Shown here piece by piece: positions 1 through 7,942 of a stretch of DNA of 22,902 nucleotides. The stretch is from the NCBI GenBank assembly GCA_903854805.1, contig CAINXK010000107.1, positions 1-22,902 on the forward strand, read 5' to 3'. Origin of the DNA: an uncultured Anaerolineae bacterium (GTDB taxonomy: Bacteria; Chloroflexota; Anaerolineae; Anaerolineales; Villigracilaceae). Under the pieces are notes generated by a model. That model made no database searches. It was given only the letters and a program-made list of their open reading frames with translations, and had not been told where the DNA came from. Numbering within the stretch: the stretch's first letter is position 1; every line of letters starts with the position of its first letter. The translations under genes and the position numbers were made by a program.

Positions 1-65
1 GGTCTCCAATGAATTTTCATTCATCGAAAACCGGACTCTTTCTTGCGCAGATTAGTTACGCTCTG

Positions 66-138
66 CGGCCCCGACGGGGTTCGAACCCGCGATCTCGGCC
101 TTGACAGGGCCGCATGTTAGCCGCTACACCACGGGACC
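66..138 (-). tRNA. tRNA-Asp (anticodon GTC)
   Basis: The minus strand folds into a full cloverleaf. The 7-bp acceptor stem is GGTCCCG/CGGGGCC with one G-T pair. The D arm is GTGT/ACAT. The anticodon stem is CGGCC/GGCCG around loop CTGTCAA, which gives anticodon GTC. The T arm carries the canonical TTCGAAC loop. The discriminator base is G, as expected for tRNA-Asp. The genome does not encode CCA (GCA follows the acceptor stem), so the tail must be added by nucleotidyltransferase. It lies about 80 bp downstream of the CoA-binding gene on the same strand and is probably a separate unit. Confidence 0.96.
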
Positions 139-218
139 ATTTGTAAAGCGGTCGTTAGTTTACCATGCCACTTAGGGCGCGTCAAGGGAATTTCGCAGGA
201 AAACTCAACGAATTTCAA

Positions 219-713
219 TTATTGCTCTGCTGGCATGAAGCCAAGTAGTTTCCAGAGTTCACGCATTAATCCGTGGCCAAAATCCGGGTTCAAAAATTGA
301 TTGGGGCAGGCACCTGTTATGACCTTGATGCCATTTTCCCGGCACATTTTAACTGCATTGGCAGAAACACTTGTCATGCCTGGTGCCAGCCCGGGCTTTG
401 TGCCAAGCATGCAGTGCATCCAAATATGGCCGATGCCCAGGTCGATGCACTGCTGGACGACTTGTTCTGTGACGGTTGGATTGCTAAGGATAAATACACT
501 ATCAGGAACTTCTGGGATGGTTTTTAAATCCGGGTAGCAGGGATCACCTTTGAAGATTGTGATATGAGGATTTACGGCAAAGACTTGATAGCCGGCATCT
601 TTAAATTTGGCATAGGCCAGATTGCAACCACTCTCGCGTTTTTCAGAAACGCCAACGACCGCGATTCTTTTTTGTGAAAGAAAATCCTTGACAAGTTCTT
701 CAATTTTGACCAT
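219..713 (-). CDS. CoA-binding domain protein (YccU/CoA_binding_2 type)
   Basis: A 164-residue single-domain Rossmann protein. Residues 15-25 (KRIAVVGVSEK) are the first beta strand and glycine loop, followed by GYQVFAVNPH, ILSNPT and HIWMH, the usual order in stand-alone CoA_binding_2 proteins. The length is typical of the family (about 120-165 residues). Proteins of this family bind CoA or a nucleotide; the specific role is generally unknown. It lies 89 bp downstream of the acyl-CoA mutase chain on the same strand, so it may be cotranscribed and linked to CoA-ester metabolism; that link is inferred. The start has only a weak AGAAG-like ribosome binding site. The family call is firm, the function is not. 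Confidence 0.85.
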   Translation of the reverse strand: MVKIEELVKDFLSQKRIAVVGVSEKRESGCNLAYAKFKDAGYQVFAVNPHITIFKGDPCYPDLKTIPEVPDSVFILSNPTVTEQVVQQCIDLGIGHIWMHCMLGTKPGLAPGMTSVSANAVKMCRENGIKVITGACPNQFLNPDFGHGLMRELWKLLGFMPAEQ

Positions 714-802
714 TTTTTTATCTTCTGCAGCTCAATTTTGAGGCATCCATCCTTCTGAAAAATAATTTTCGTGATTGTTAATTCCACCATTATGCAAAGA
801 GG

Positions 803-2458
803 CTAGAAACCGACTGGTTGGTATTCGCCCCAAATACTTCGTAAGGTGTTGCAGACTTCGCCCAGGGTCATTTGATTATCAACGCATTCAATAAAAAGGG
901 GCATCAGATTTTCACTGCCACGGGCAGCGGTTGCCAACCTGCCTTGTAGTTCATTTATCTTGTAGTTATCCCGGTTTAGACGCAATTTAGCCAGTCGATT
1001 ATAAGCATCTACTTCTATGCTTGGATCGATTTTCTGCCGTTCTAGCGTGATTTTTTCTTCGATCTGGAACTGGTTTACGCCAACCACGATTTGCTCATTT
1101 TTCTCTATAGCTTTTTGGGCGGCGTAAGCAGCATCTTGGATCTCATTTTGCATGAAGCCACGCTCTATGGCTGCCAGGGCACCGCCCATTTCGTCAATTC
1201 GTTGGATGTAGTCCGCAGCGCGTGTTTCAATTTCATCGGTAAGATACTCAATCAAATAAGATCCAGCGAGTGGATCGATTGAATCTGCCGTGCCGGATTC
1301 GTAAGCGATGATTTGTTGGGTACGCAGCGCCACCCGTACCGATTTCTCGGTTGGCAGCCAGAGTGCTTCATCCATGGAATTTGTATGCAACGATTGGGTT
1401 CCACCCAGAACAGCAGAAAGAGCCTGCAGTGTCACTCGTGCAACATTATTTTCGGGTTGTTGGGCTGTCAAGGTGGAACCGGCGGTCTGAGCGTGAAAGC
1501 GCAGTTGCCAGCTTGAGGTTTTTTGTGCTCCAAACCTTTCGCGCATGATTTTTGCCCACATGCGTCGTGCCGCTCGGAACTTGGCAACTTCTTCAAGTAC
1601 ATTGTTGTGGGCGTTGAAAAAGAAAGAAAGCTGCGGGGCGAACTCGTCCACTGGTAGCCCGGCTTTGATAGCGGTTTCAACGTAGGCGATAGCATTCGCC
1701 AGCGTGAAAGCCACTTCCTGTACGGCAGTCGAGCCAGCTTCACGAATATGGTACCCTGAAATTGAAATGGTGTTCCAGTTGGGCACGTTGTGGGCACAAA
1801 AATCGAAAATATCTGTGATCAGTCGCATTGATGGGGCAGGTGGAAAGATATACGTGCCACGAGCGATATATTCCTTTAAAATATCATTCTGGATGGTGCC
1901 ATGCAGGGCATTCATTTCTACTCCCTGACGCTTTGCCACGGCGATATACATAGCCAATAATACGCCGGCGGGAGCATTGATGGTCATGGATGTCGAGACC
2001 TTTCCCAGCGGGATCTGATCGAAAAGAGTTGCCATATCGTCCACTGAAGATATGGCAACTCCCACCTTGCCAACTTCGCCCAACGCCATTGGATCGTCAG
2101 CGTCGTACCCTATTTGGGTAGGCAGGTCGAAAGCCACTGATAGCCCGGTCTGACCTGCTTCCAATAGATAACGGTAGCGCTTGTTGGATTCTTCCGCCGT
2201 TGAAAAACCTGCATATTGACGCATTGTCCAAAAGCGGCCACGGTACATTGTTGGTTGTACACCGCGCGTGAAAGGATATTCGCCAGGAAATCCGAGTGTG
2301 CTCGGGTAACTGCCGGAATTGTCAGCGTTTGGCGGAAGAGCGGCCGGTATTTCAATGCCTGAGCTTGTGGAAAATGAAGGCCTTCGCTCCGCGAATCTAT
2401 CAATTGACTTTTTATAAGTTGTTTCTTTCCATCGGGAATATTGGTTCTGAATCGTCAT
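803..2458 (-). CDS. methylmalonyl-CoA mutase, catalytic chain (split type, no B12-binding domain)
   Basis: A 551-residue TIM-barrel chain of the adenosylcobalamin-dependent acyl-CoA mutase family, which catalyses carbon-skeleton rearrangements such as (R)-methylmalonyl-CoA to succinyl-CoA. It holds [15 protein letters not shown] at residues 78-92, [30 protein letters not shown] and the [11 protein letters not shown] segment. Aligned by eye to the Propionibacterium enzyme, Tyr89, Arg207 and His244 correspond to Tyr82, Arg200 and His237. Tyr plus Arg favours methylmalonyl-CoA; isobutyryl-CoA mutases carry Phe and Gln there. The chain ends before any C-terminal DxHxxG cobalamin domain, so a separate B12 subunit must be encoded outside this window. 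The start is supported by GGAG 6 nt upstream. The 89-bp gap to the CoA-binding gene suggests cotranscription. Confidence 0.9.
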   Translation of the reverse strand: MTIQNQYSRWKETTYKKSIDRFAERRPSFSTSSGIEIPAALPPNADNSGSYPSTLGFPGEYPFTRGVQPTMYRGRFWTMRQYAGFSTAEESNKRYRYLLEAGQTGLSVAFDLPTQIGYDADDPMALGEVGKVGVAISSVDDMATLFDQIPLGKVSTSMTINAPAGVLLAMYIAVAKRQGVEMNALHGTIQNDILKEYIARGTYIFPPAPSMRLITDIFDFCAHNVPNWNTISISGYHIREAGSTAVQEVAFTLANAIAYVETAIKAGLPVDEFAPQLSFFFNAHNNVLEEVAKFRAARRMWAKIMRERFGAQKTSSWQLRFHAQTAGSTLTAQQPENNVARVTLQALSAVLGGTQSLHTNSMDEALWLPTEKSVRVALRTQQIIAYESGTADSIDPLAGSYLIEYLTDEIETRAADYIQRIDEMGGALAAIERGFMQNEIQDAAYAAQKAIEKNEQIVVGVNQFQIEEKITLERQKIDPSIEVDAYNRLAKLRLNRDNYKINELQGRLATAARGSENLMPLFIECVDNQMTLGEVCNTLRSIWGEYQPVGF

Positions 2459-2789
2459 TGTTGGCTCCGGTTATTTTTCGGCATTTAGGAAAAAATTCTT
2501 GGTGTGAGAATTTAATATCTCATGGCCCTAATTACTTATTTTTTTAGATTAGATATTTTTCAATACAATAAGTGTATCTGATTTCTTGCAAATTTTATCA
2601 CCGATAGAATTTGTGTTTTGTCATTTCTGGAAAGTTGGACGTCAATTACTTGGTAAAGGATGTATTGATGAAATAGAACTTATCGAAACTTTTCATCTCA
2701 TTTTCCGTAAAATAAGAGACGAAAGTCATTTGTTTGAATAATTACAAAGTGCTACACTAATTAGGTCAGATCTTATCGCGGAGGCTATC
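2459..2789. other. intergenic region between divergent genes
   Basis: This 331-bp AT-rich stretch separates the mutase gene (minus) from the zinc-ribbon gene (plus), so it should hold both promoters. A candidate for the plus direction is listed separately. I see no convincing minus-strand promoter, no ORF with a ribosome binding site, no RNA fold and no repeat. Confidence 0.6.
2730..2758 (+). promoter_or_regulatory. candidate sigma-70 promoter of the DUF2207/radical SAM block
   Basis: TTGTTT at 2730-2735 and TACACT at 2753-2758 are separated by 17 nt, which puts a start near 2765. A GGAGG-like ribosome binding site follows at about 2779-2784, ahead of the ATG at 2790. Both boxes are imperfect, so this is a suggestion only. 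Confidence 0.35.
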
Positions 2790-3194
2790 ATGGGTCGCAC
2801 ATTGATGTATGTTGGCGCAGGTATCTTGTTTTTAATGGGCTTGTGCCTTGTTGGGTACGGGGGCTTGAGTGTGGTCGGCTCAACTTCGTCACAGGGTAAC
2901 TCATCCTGGTTGTCATTTGGAATTGGTTTTGCCTGTGTTGGGGTGTTTTTCCTGGTTGGTGGGGCCGGATTAATCTGGTTGGGGGCGCGTAAGACGGGTA
3001 ATGGTGATGTTGGACCCCAACAAGTCGTCATGAAAATTGATTTGCCTGGTGAAACCAAAATTAGCCAGATGAAATGCCAATCATGCGGCGGAGCAATCAC
3101 ATCGGCTGATATTAAGATGATGGCAGGGGCGCCAGTGGTGACATGCCCTTATTGTCAGGCGACTTATCAACTTACTGAAGAACCCAAGTGGTAG
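2790..3194 (+). CDS. small membrane protein with C-terminal zinc ribbon
   Basis: A 134-residue protein. Two hydrophobic segments at about residues 5-30 and 41-66 should span the membrane. The tail after residue 67 carries CQSC (Cys96, Cys99) and CPYC (Cys119, Cys122), the four-cysteine pattern of a zinc ribbon, with a hydrophobic spacing typical of that fold. Two transmembrane helices place the tail on the same side as the N-terminus, most likely the cytoplasm. It is the first gene of the block, with a strong site (GCGGAGG) 5 nt before ATG, and it ends 22 bp before the DUF2207 gene. I do not recognise a named family. The position suggests a partner of the DUF2207 protein. The coding call is firm, the role unknown. 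Confidence 0.85.
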   Translation: MGRTLMYVGAGILFLMGLCLVGYGGLSVVGSTSSQGNSSWLSFGIGFACVGVFFLVGGAGLIWLGARKTGNGDVGPQQVVMKIDLPGETKISQMKCQSCGGAITSADIKMMAGAPVVTCPYCQATYQLTEEPKW

Positions 3195-3216
3195 CGATAT
3201 TCAAGTGAGGCATCCT

Positions 3217-4872
3217 ATGAAACATCGAATATTTACCTGGATACTGGCTTTTGCGCTTATATTTGGCGTGACCAATACTGCATTTGCGCAATCCAATTAT
3301 TCTTTTCAACTGGCAAAAGAGGTTGTGCATGTTTACCTGAACAAGGATGGAACGATCGCATTGGATTACCTGCTTACATTTGTTAATGACCCTGGGGCAA
3401 AGCTTATTGATTTTGTAGATTTGGGTTTGCCCAACAGTGATTTCAACATTAGCAATATTACGGCGGATGTTGCTGGGAAGCGGGTGAATGTCACCAGCGA
3501 TTACCAGGGAAGTGGTACTGGTGTGGCGCTTGATCTAGGAGGAAACTCTATCGAAACATCGGGCACTGTCCATGCCACGGTTGAGGGGATCTCTAACATG
3601 TTTTACCCCGATACCGATGACCAAAACTATGCCAGCAGTGAATTTTCCCCAACTTATTTTAGTTCTCAATTTGTGCATGGCAACACAGATTTGATGGTGG
3701 TTTTTCATCTGCCTCCTGGTATAAAACCGGAAGAGCCTAAATATCATCCGGCGCGAGGAGATTGGCCGGGAGCTCCGGATCCAATTACCGGGTTTGATGC
3801 TGAAGGGCGAATCACGTATACCTGGACAGCCTTAAATGCAAATGGTTCTTCTCAATATACATTTGGAGCTTCATTCCCAAAACAATATATTCCTGAATCT
3901 GTTATCGTAACAACCTCCTTTGTTGATGTGATCCTGGGATTTTTCGGAACCATGGTTGGATTATTTCCATTCTGTTGTTTCGCCCTCTTCTTTTTCGGGC
4001 TACCGGTCATAAGTGTGATCAATGCCCGAAAGCGAAAATTACAGTATATCAAGCCATCTATTTCGATTGAGGGTCATGGTATAAAACGTGGTTTGACAGC
4101 TGTGGAAGCCGCAATTTTCATGGGTGAGCCGCTTGACAAACTAATGACAATGATTTTGTTCAGTTCGGTAAAAAAGGGGGCATTGCAGGTGATTAATAAA
4201 GACCCTCTTAGCGTGGAAATGCTTCAGCCACAACCAGAAGGATTGCAAACTTACGAATCGGAATTCATTCAGGCTATGGTTAAACCAGACCGCGAACGTA
4301 GGAAAGATTTGCAGGCCATGACAGTTGCGCTAGTGAAAAGCGTCACCGAAAAAATGAAGGGCTTTAGCCGTAAAGAAACTCTGGATTACTATAAAGCTAT
4401 TAACGAAAAAGCCTGGCAGCAAATTAATGCTGCGGGTACTCCTGAAGTAAAGAGCCAGATGTTTGAAGAAGTGTTGGAATGGACGATGCTGGATAAAGAT
4501 TATGATGATCGTGCCCGGCGAACATTTACCGGGCCTGTATTTATGCCGATGTGGTGGGGTCGTTATGATCCGGTTTACCGTAATGCTGGTATACCGCAAC
4601 CAAATTTATCAAGTTCACCTTCTTTCCCGAGTGGATCAGGGGGCCGTGTTTCTCTGCCCGGTGCTGATTTTGCTGCTTCCGTTGTGGGTGGCGTCCAGAA
4701 TTTTTCTGGTAAGGTACTGGGGAATCTTAACGATTTCACCAGCGGTGTGACCAAGGTTACCAACCCGGAGCCCGTGGCTAGCCGTTCGAGTAGTGGGTCA
4801 GGTGGAAGTGGTTGTGCTTGTGCTTGCGCTTGTGCAGGTTGTGCCTGTGCTTGTGCTGGCGGTGGTCGGTAA
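3217..4872 (+). CDS. DUF2207-type membrane protein with Cys-Ala repeat tail (candidate modification substrate)
   Basis: I take ATG 3217 over the in-frame GTG 3205, because GTGAGG at 3205-3210 makes a good ribosome binding site for it. The 551-residue product starts with a signal peptide (hydrophobic to about residue 22, then TAFAQ). An extracytoplasmic beta-rich region of about 210 residues follows, as in DUF2207 proteins. A strong transmembrane segment lies at about 237-268 and contains FPFCCF. Next comes a cytoplasmic domain (about 285-450), then a Gly/Ser/Pro-rich linker. The last 19 residues are CACACACAGCACACAGGGR, with seven cysteines. The tail should lie in the cytoplasm, where the radical SAM enzyme encoded 7 nt downstream could reach it. 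The substrate role is inferred from adjacency and tail composition. The function of DUF2207 proteins is not known to me. Confidence 0.88.
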   Translation: MKHRIFTWILAFALIFGVTNTAFAQSNYSFQLAKEVVHVYLNKDGTIALDYLLTFVNDPGAKLIDFVDLGLPNSDFNISNITADVAGKRVNVTSDYQGSGTGVALDLGGNSIETSGTVHATVEGISNMFYPDTDDQNYASSEFSPTYFSSQFVHGNTDLMVVFHLPPGIKPEEPKYHPARGDWPGAPDPITGFDAEGRITYTWTALNANGSSQYTFGASFPKQYIPESVIVTTSFVDVILGFFGTMVGLFPFCCFALFFFGLPVISVINARKRKLQYIKPSISIEGHGIKRGLTAVEAAIFMGEPLDKLMTMILFSSVKKGALQVINKDPLSVEMLQPQPEGLQTYESEFIQAMVKPDRERRKDLQAMTVALVKSVTEKMKGFSRKETLDYYKAINEKAWQQINAAGTPEVKSQMFEEVLEWTMLDKDYDDRARRTFTGPVFMPMWWGRYDPVYRNAGIPQPNLSSSPSFPSGSGGRVSLPGADFAASVVGGVQNFSGKVLGNLNDFTSGVTKVTNPEPVASRSSSGSGGSGCACACACAGCACACAGGGR

Positions 4873-4879
4873 AGTAAAA

Positions 4880-6238
4880 ATGTTATCAAATCTCTCTGGT
4901 ATGCGAGCCGGGTTGAAACGACTGCTTGAACCTAAAAAGCAGCATTCTTCTGATGGTCCTGGGCTGGGAACCCGACTATTTCATTATCGTCTGGAAAATG
5001 GGGATGAAAAAAGCCGCGTGCATTTGCGGCTTGACCCGGATGGCCATGGCACGTTAATCGTCAATGCGAATCGTGTCATTCATTTAAACCCAACTGCGGC
5101 GCTGATGGCTTACCTTATTCTCGAAAAAAATTCTGAGAGCGATGCTGTTAAATCAGTGCAGAACCGATATAGGGTAAGTTCGGCCCAGGCTCGTGGTGAT
5201 TTACAAGCGATAAAATACCAGATTTCCGAATTGACTCGTCCGGACGGTGCCTGTCCAATTCACGAATTGGAGATGGAGACGATCGCACCGTTCAGTGCAA
5301 GACCATCCGCTCCTTACCGTATGGATTTGGCTCTTACCTACCGTTGTAACAATAACTGCAGCCATTGCTATAATGCCCGTGAACGTAGTTTTCCCGAACT
5401 TACGACTGATGAGTGGATAAAGATACTGGATATAACCTGGTCCTTGGGAATCCCCCACATTATTTTTACCGGTGGAGAACCTACTTTGAGGGACGATTTG
5501 CCAGTATTAATTGCGCACGCCGAGGCCAATGGGCAGATTACCGGGCTAAATACAAATGGCCGGCGTTTATCAGATCCGGAATACCTTCAACGCCTCGTTG
5601 ATTCTGGTCTTGATCACGTTCAGATAACGGTGGAATCCGTGGATGCTGATATTCACAATACGATGGTCAATGCCAGAGCTTTTGACCAAACGATAGCTGG
5701 TTTGAAGAACGCCCTGAATTCAAGCTTGTTTGTGATGACCAATACTACTATGCTGCGCAATAATGTTGAGAGCATACCGTCGACTCTCGATTTTTTAGCA
5801 GAACTTGGTGTTCGTACAATTGGCTTAAACGCCCTGATCCATTCTGGGAAGGGCTCAATTGTCGGGACAGGTTTGCCCGATCGAGATCTGGCGCCCCTGC
5901 TTGAAACTGCCCGTTTGAAAACGGAAATGCGTGGGCAACGTTTGATCTGGTATACACCGACCCAATACTGTGGCTTTGATCCGCAGACGCTCGATTTGGG
6001 GATCAAAGGTTGTACAGCAGCGCTCTACAATATGTGTGTTGAACCTAATGCTGACGTTTTGCCTTGCCAGTCGTACTATAAGCCAGTTGGAAATATTCTG
6101 AGAGATGGTTGGGAAGCTATTTGGAACCATCAGCTTTCCACGCAGTTGCGTGAACGTCAGGGCTTACCTGAAAAATGTACAGGTTGCAAGCTTCTGGCTG
6201 AATGTGGCGGTGGCTGCCCGCTTCAATTTGAAGAATGA
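4880..6238 (+). CDS. radical SAM/SPASM peptide-modifying enzyme with PqqD-like N-terminal domain
   Basis: The 452-residue product starts at ATG 4880; longer in-frame starts lie inside the DUF2207 tail and encode low-complexity sequence. Residues about 35-118 form a PqqD-like winged-helix domain (VIHLNPTAALMAYLI, then YRVSSAQA), the peptide-recognition element of RiPP enzymes. The radical SAM core has CNNNCSHC with Cys156, Cys160 and Cys163 for the 4Fe-4S cluster, and FTGGEPT at 196-202 for SAM contact. A SPASM region follows with Cys364, Cys378, Cys386, Cys396, Cys433, Cys436, Cys442 and Cys446, enough for two auxiliary clusters. Related enzymes build thioether or carbon-carbon crosslinks in peptides. 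The gene is 7 nt from the DUF2207 gene with only a weak ribosome binding site, so translation may be coupled. The exact reaction cannot be read from sequence. Confidence 0.93.
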   Translation: MLSNLSGMRAGLKRLLEPKKQHSSDGPGLGTRLFHYRLENGDEKSRVHLRLDPDGHGTLIVNANRVIHLNPTAALMAYLILEKNSESDAVKSVQNRYRVSSAQARGDLQAIKYQISELTRPDGACPIHELEMETIAPFSARPSAPYRMDLALTYRCNNNCSHCYNARERSFPELTTDEWIKILDITWSLGIPHIIFTGGEPTLRDDLPVLIAHAEANGQITGLNTNGRRLSDPEYLQRLVDSGLDHVQITVESVDADIHNTMVNARAFDQTIAGLKNALNSSLFVMTNTTMLRNNVESIPSTLDFLAELGVRTIGLNALIHSGKGSIVGTGLPDRDLAPLLETARLKTEMRGQRLIWYTPTQYCGFDPQTLDLGIKGCTAALYNMCVEPNADVLPCQSYYKPVGNILRDGWEAIWNHQLSTQLRERQGLPEKCTGCKLLAECGGGCPLQFEE

Positions 6239-6264
6239 TAATAATTGCCAGGAGAAAAATTAAT

Positions 6265-6600
6265 ATGCATGAGTGGATCCATGAATTTCCCGCAGCCATA
6301 ACAGTTTGCGATCCGGATGGAATAATCCTTGAGATGAACGAAAAGGCAGCCAAAACTTTTGAGATGGATGGCGGCTATGCCCTGATTGGTCTGAATATGC
6401 TCGAATGTCACCCTGAGCCAGCCAGGTCAAAAACTGCGCGTTTATTGGCCGCAAAAGAAAGAAATGTCTATACTATACAAAAAAATGGTATTCAGAAAAT
6501 GATATATCAATCACCCTGGTTTCAGAGGGGTCTTTATGCCGGTTTTGTCGAGATATCACTCGAAATCCCTTCTGAAATCCCGCATTTTGTTCGGAGTTAG
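6265..6600 (+). CDS. small PAS-domain protein
   Basis: I place the start at ATG 6265, preceded by AGGAG at 6250-6254, giving 111 residues. An upstream ATG (6235) overlaps the radical SAM stop as ATGA but adds only a basic, non-PAS leader. The sequence is one PAS fold: FPAAITVCDPDGIILEMNEKA is the first strand pair, then a helix, then the IQKNGIQKMIYQSPWF and GFVEISLEI strands. Small free-standing PAS proteins of this build are common in anaerobes; the bound ligand is unknown. There is no output domain, so it must act by protein contact or as a ligand carrier. It sits between the active and inactive radical SAM genes. Confidence 0.8.
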   Translation: MHEWIHEFPAAITVCDPDGIILEMNEKAAKTFEMDGGYALIGLNMLECHPEPARSKTARLLAAKERNVYTIQKNGIQKMIYQSPWFQRGLYAGFVEISLEIPSEIPHFVRS

Positions 6601-6708
6601 TGTATTGGTTTGTTATGGCATATGAAAGATTGAGTTAGATTTAGTAACTGGTGATCGACAAGTATTTAATTTCGACGTGATGAAAGTTAATAATTATCTG
6701 GAGACGCT

Positions 6709-7863
6709 ATGAATATTATTGATCGGCTTACAGATTTATTTACCCCGGTTAAGGTTTTACCTGAAGGTGTTTATCACTTGCAGGCGCCTGCGGGCGATGA
6801 AAAACCCTTTCGGCTACATTTGCGCCTACAAAAGAATGGCGCCGGCATTTTAATTCTAAATGCATCGACAGTACTTCAGTTAAATCCCACTGCTGCCGAA
6901 TACGCTTTCCATTTTATTAAGGGCCTTGATGCTAATGATGCGGCAAAGGCTATTTCCAGCCGGTATCGAATTGGAAAATCCCAAGCGTTGCAGGATTATA
7001 CTGAATTTGTTGAGAAAATTTTGGCGCTGATCCACTCAACAGATTTGGACCCAGTCTCTGTGCTTGGTTTTGGATTAGTACAGCCCAATAGCGCTGATTT
7101 GAGCGCCCCATTGCGTCTTGATTGCGCTTTGACGTATCGCCTGACGCCAGGCAGCGACCCATTCAACGCGCCGATCAAGCGTGTGGAGCGTGAACTAACT
7201 ACTGCCGAATGGCAGATTGTGATGGACAAGGCCTGGGCAGCCGGAATCCCACATATTGTTTTTACGGGTGGAGAGGCTACGTTACGTGAAGATTTGCCTG
7301 TGCTGGTGGCGCATGCAGAGAAAAATGGTCAGGTGGCTGGTTTACTGACCGACGGGAACAAGCTTTCGGATAGCTCGTACCTTGACAACCTTTTGCAAAC
7401 CGGTTTGGATCACCTAATGATCGTTTTGCCATCTGAAGGGGATCCTAACTGGCAGGCAGTCAGCAATGTTGTTTGTGCCGATATATTTTTCTCGGTGCAT
7501 CTGACTGTTACCCCCCAGAATGCTACTCGTGCGGAAGATCTAATAGCCAAAATTTGTGAGGTTGGTGTAAAGAATATATCCATGAGCGTATCAACATCAG
7601 CTCTTCAGGCACAGGTTTTACATTTGATGGATTATGCTGCAAAAATGGGTTTGAATCTGGTCTCAGATTTGCCCGTTCCGTATTCATCTGCGCATCCTGT
7701 TGCATTTGAGGCTTTTGAAGATGCGGAACCAGTTGGCGCCGGGAAAAGTTGGTTGCATGTCGAACCCGATGGGGATGTTTTGCCCGCCCAGGGCTGCGCG
7801 GATCAGATAATGGGTAATATTTTGACCGATAGCTGGGAAACAATTTATCCTGTAACCAGGTAA
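6709..7863 (+). CDS. cluster-less radical SAM paralogue (pseudoenzyme) with PqqD-like domain
   Basis: A 384-residue protein clearly homologous to the enzyme at 4880-6238. It shares LHLRL, the LNPTAA segment of the PqqD-like domain, ALTYR, ELTTAEW, IPHIVFTGGEATLREDLPVL and the VEPDGDVLP segment. At the cluster site, CNNNCSHC is replaced by LTPGSDPF (residues 145-152), so all three cysteines are gone. The SPASM part stops about 45 residues early and lacks the terminal cysteines. The frame is intact, the start has TGGAG 6 nt upstream, and the recognition domain is well kept, which argues for a selected non-catalytic role, such as a substrate-binding partner, rather than decay. It lies 108 bp after the PAS gene and is the last gene of the block. 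Confidence 0.88.
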   Translation: MNIIDRLTDLFTPVKVLPEGVYHLQAPAGDEKPFRLHLRLQKNGAGILILNASTVLQLNPTAAEYAFHFIKGLDANDAAKAISSRYRIGKSQALQDYTEFVEKILALIHSTDLDPVSVLGFGLVQPNSADLSAPLRLDCALTYRLTPGSDPFNAPIKRVERELTTAEWQIVMDKAWAAGIPHIVFTGGEATLREDLPVLVAHAEKNGQVAGLLTDGNKLSDSSYLDNLLQTGLDHLMIVLPSEGDPNWQAVSNVVCADIFFSVHLTVTPQNATRAEDLIAKICEVGVKNISMSVSTSALQAQVLHLMDYAAKMGLNLVSDLPVPYSSAHPVAFEAFEDAEPVGAGKSWLHVEPDGDVLPAQGCADQIMGNILTDSWETIYPVTR

Positions 7864-7884
7864 AACGTCTGGATATTTAAAAGG

Positions 7885-7939
7885 AAAAGCTGAAGCAATA
7901 GCACTGGACTAAATCCAGCACTATTGCCTCAGCTTTTTT
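7885..7939. terminator. bidirectional terminator between convergent genes
   Basis: Arms at 7885-7908 and 7914-7937 form a long hairpin with a 5-nt loop, flanked by A-rich and T-rich tracts. In the plus transcript there are three A-C mismatches; in the minus transcript these become G-U pairs, so all positions pair. The hairpin therefore looks better tuned to end the minus-strand operon (7943-13342) than the plus-strand block. Confidence 0.85.
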
Positions 7940-7942
7940 CGA

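Noticed and set aside
2110..2547. Several ORFs overlapping the mutase gene on both strands
   Set aside because: They have no recognisable domains or ribosome binding sites and lie within a well-supported 551-residue coding region.
4793..4879. In-frame upstream extension of the radical SAM gene into the end of the DUF2207 gene
   Set aside because: The extension encodes a Val/Leu/Gly low-complexity string that is only the Cys-Ala/Gly tail read in another frame; conserved enzyme sequence begins after ATG 4880.
4575..4889. Minus-strand ORF of 104 codons with an Ala-Gln repeat
   Set aside because: It is the antisense of the Cys-Ala tail; the repeat is forced by the TGTGCT codon repetition and there is no ribosome binding site.
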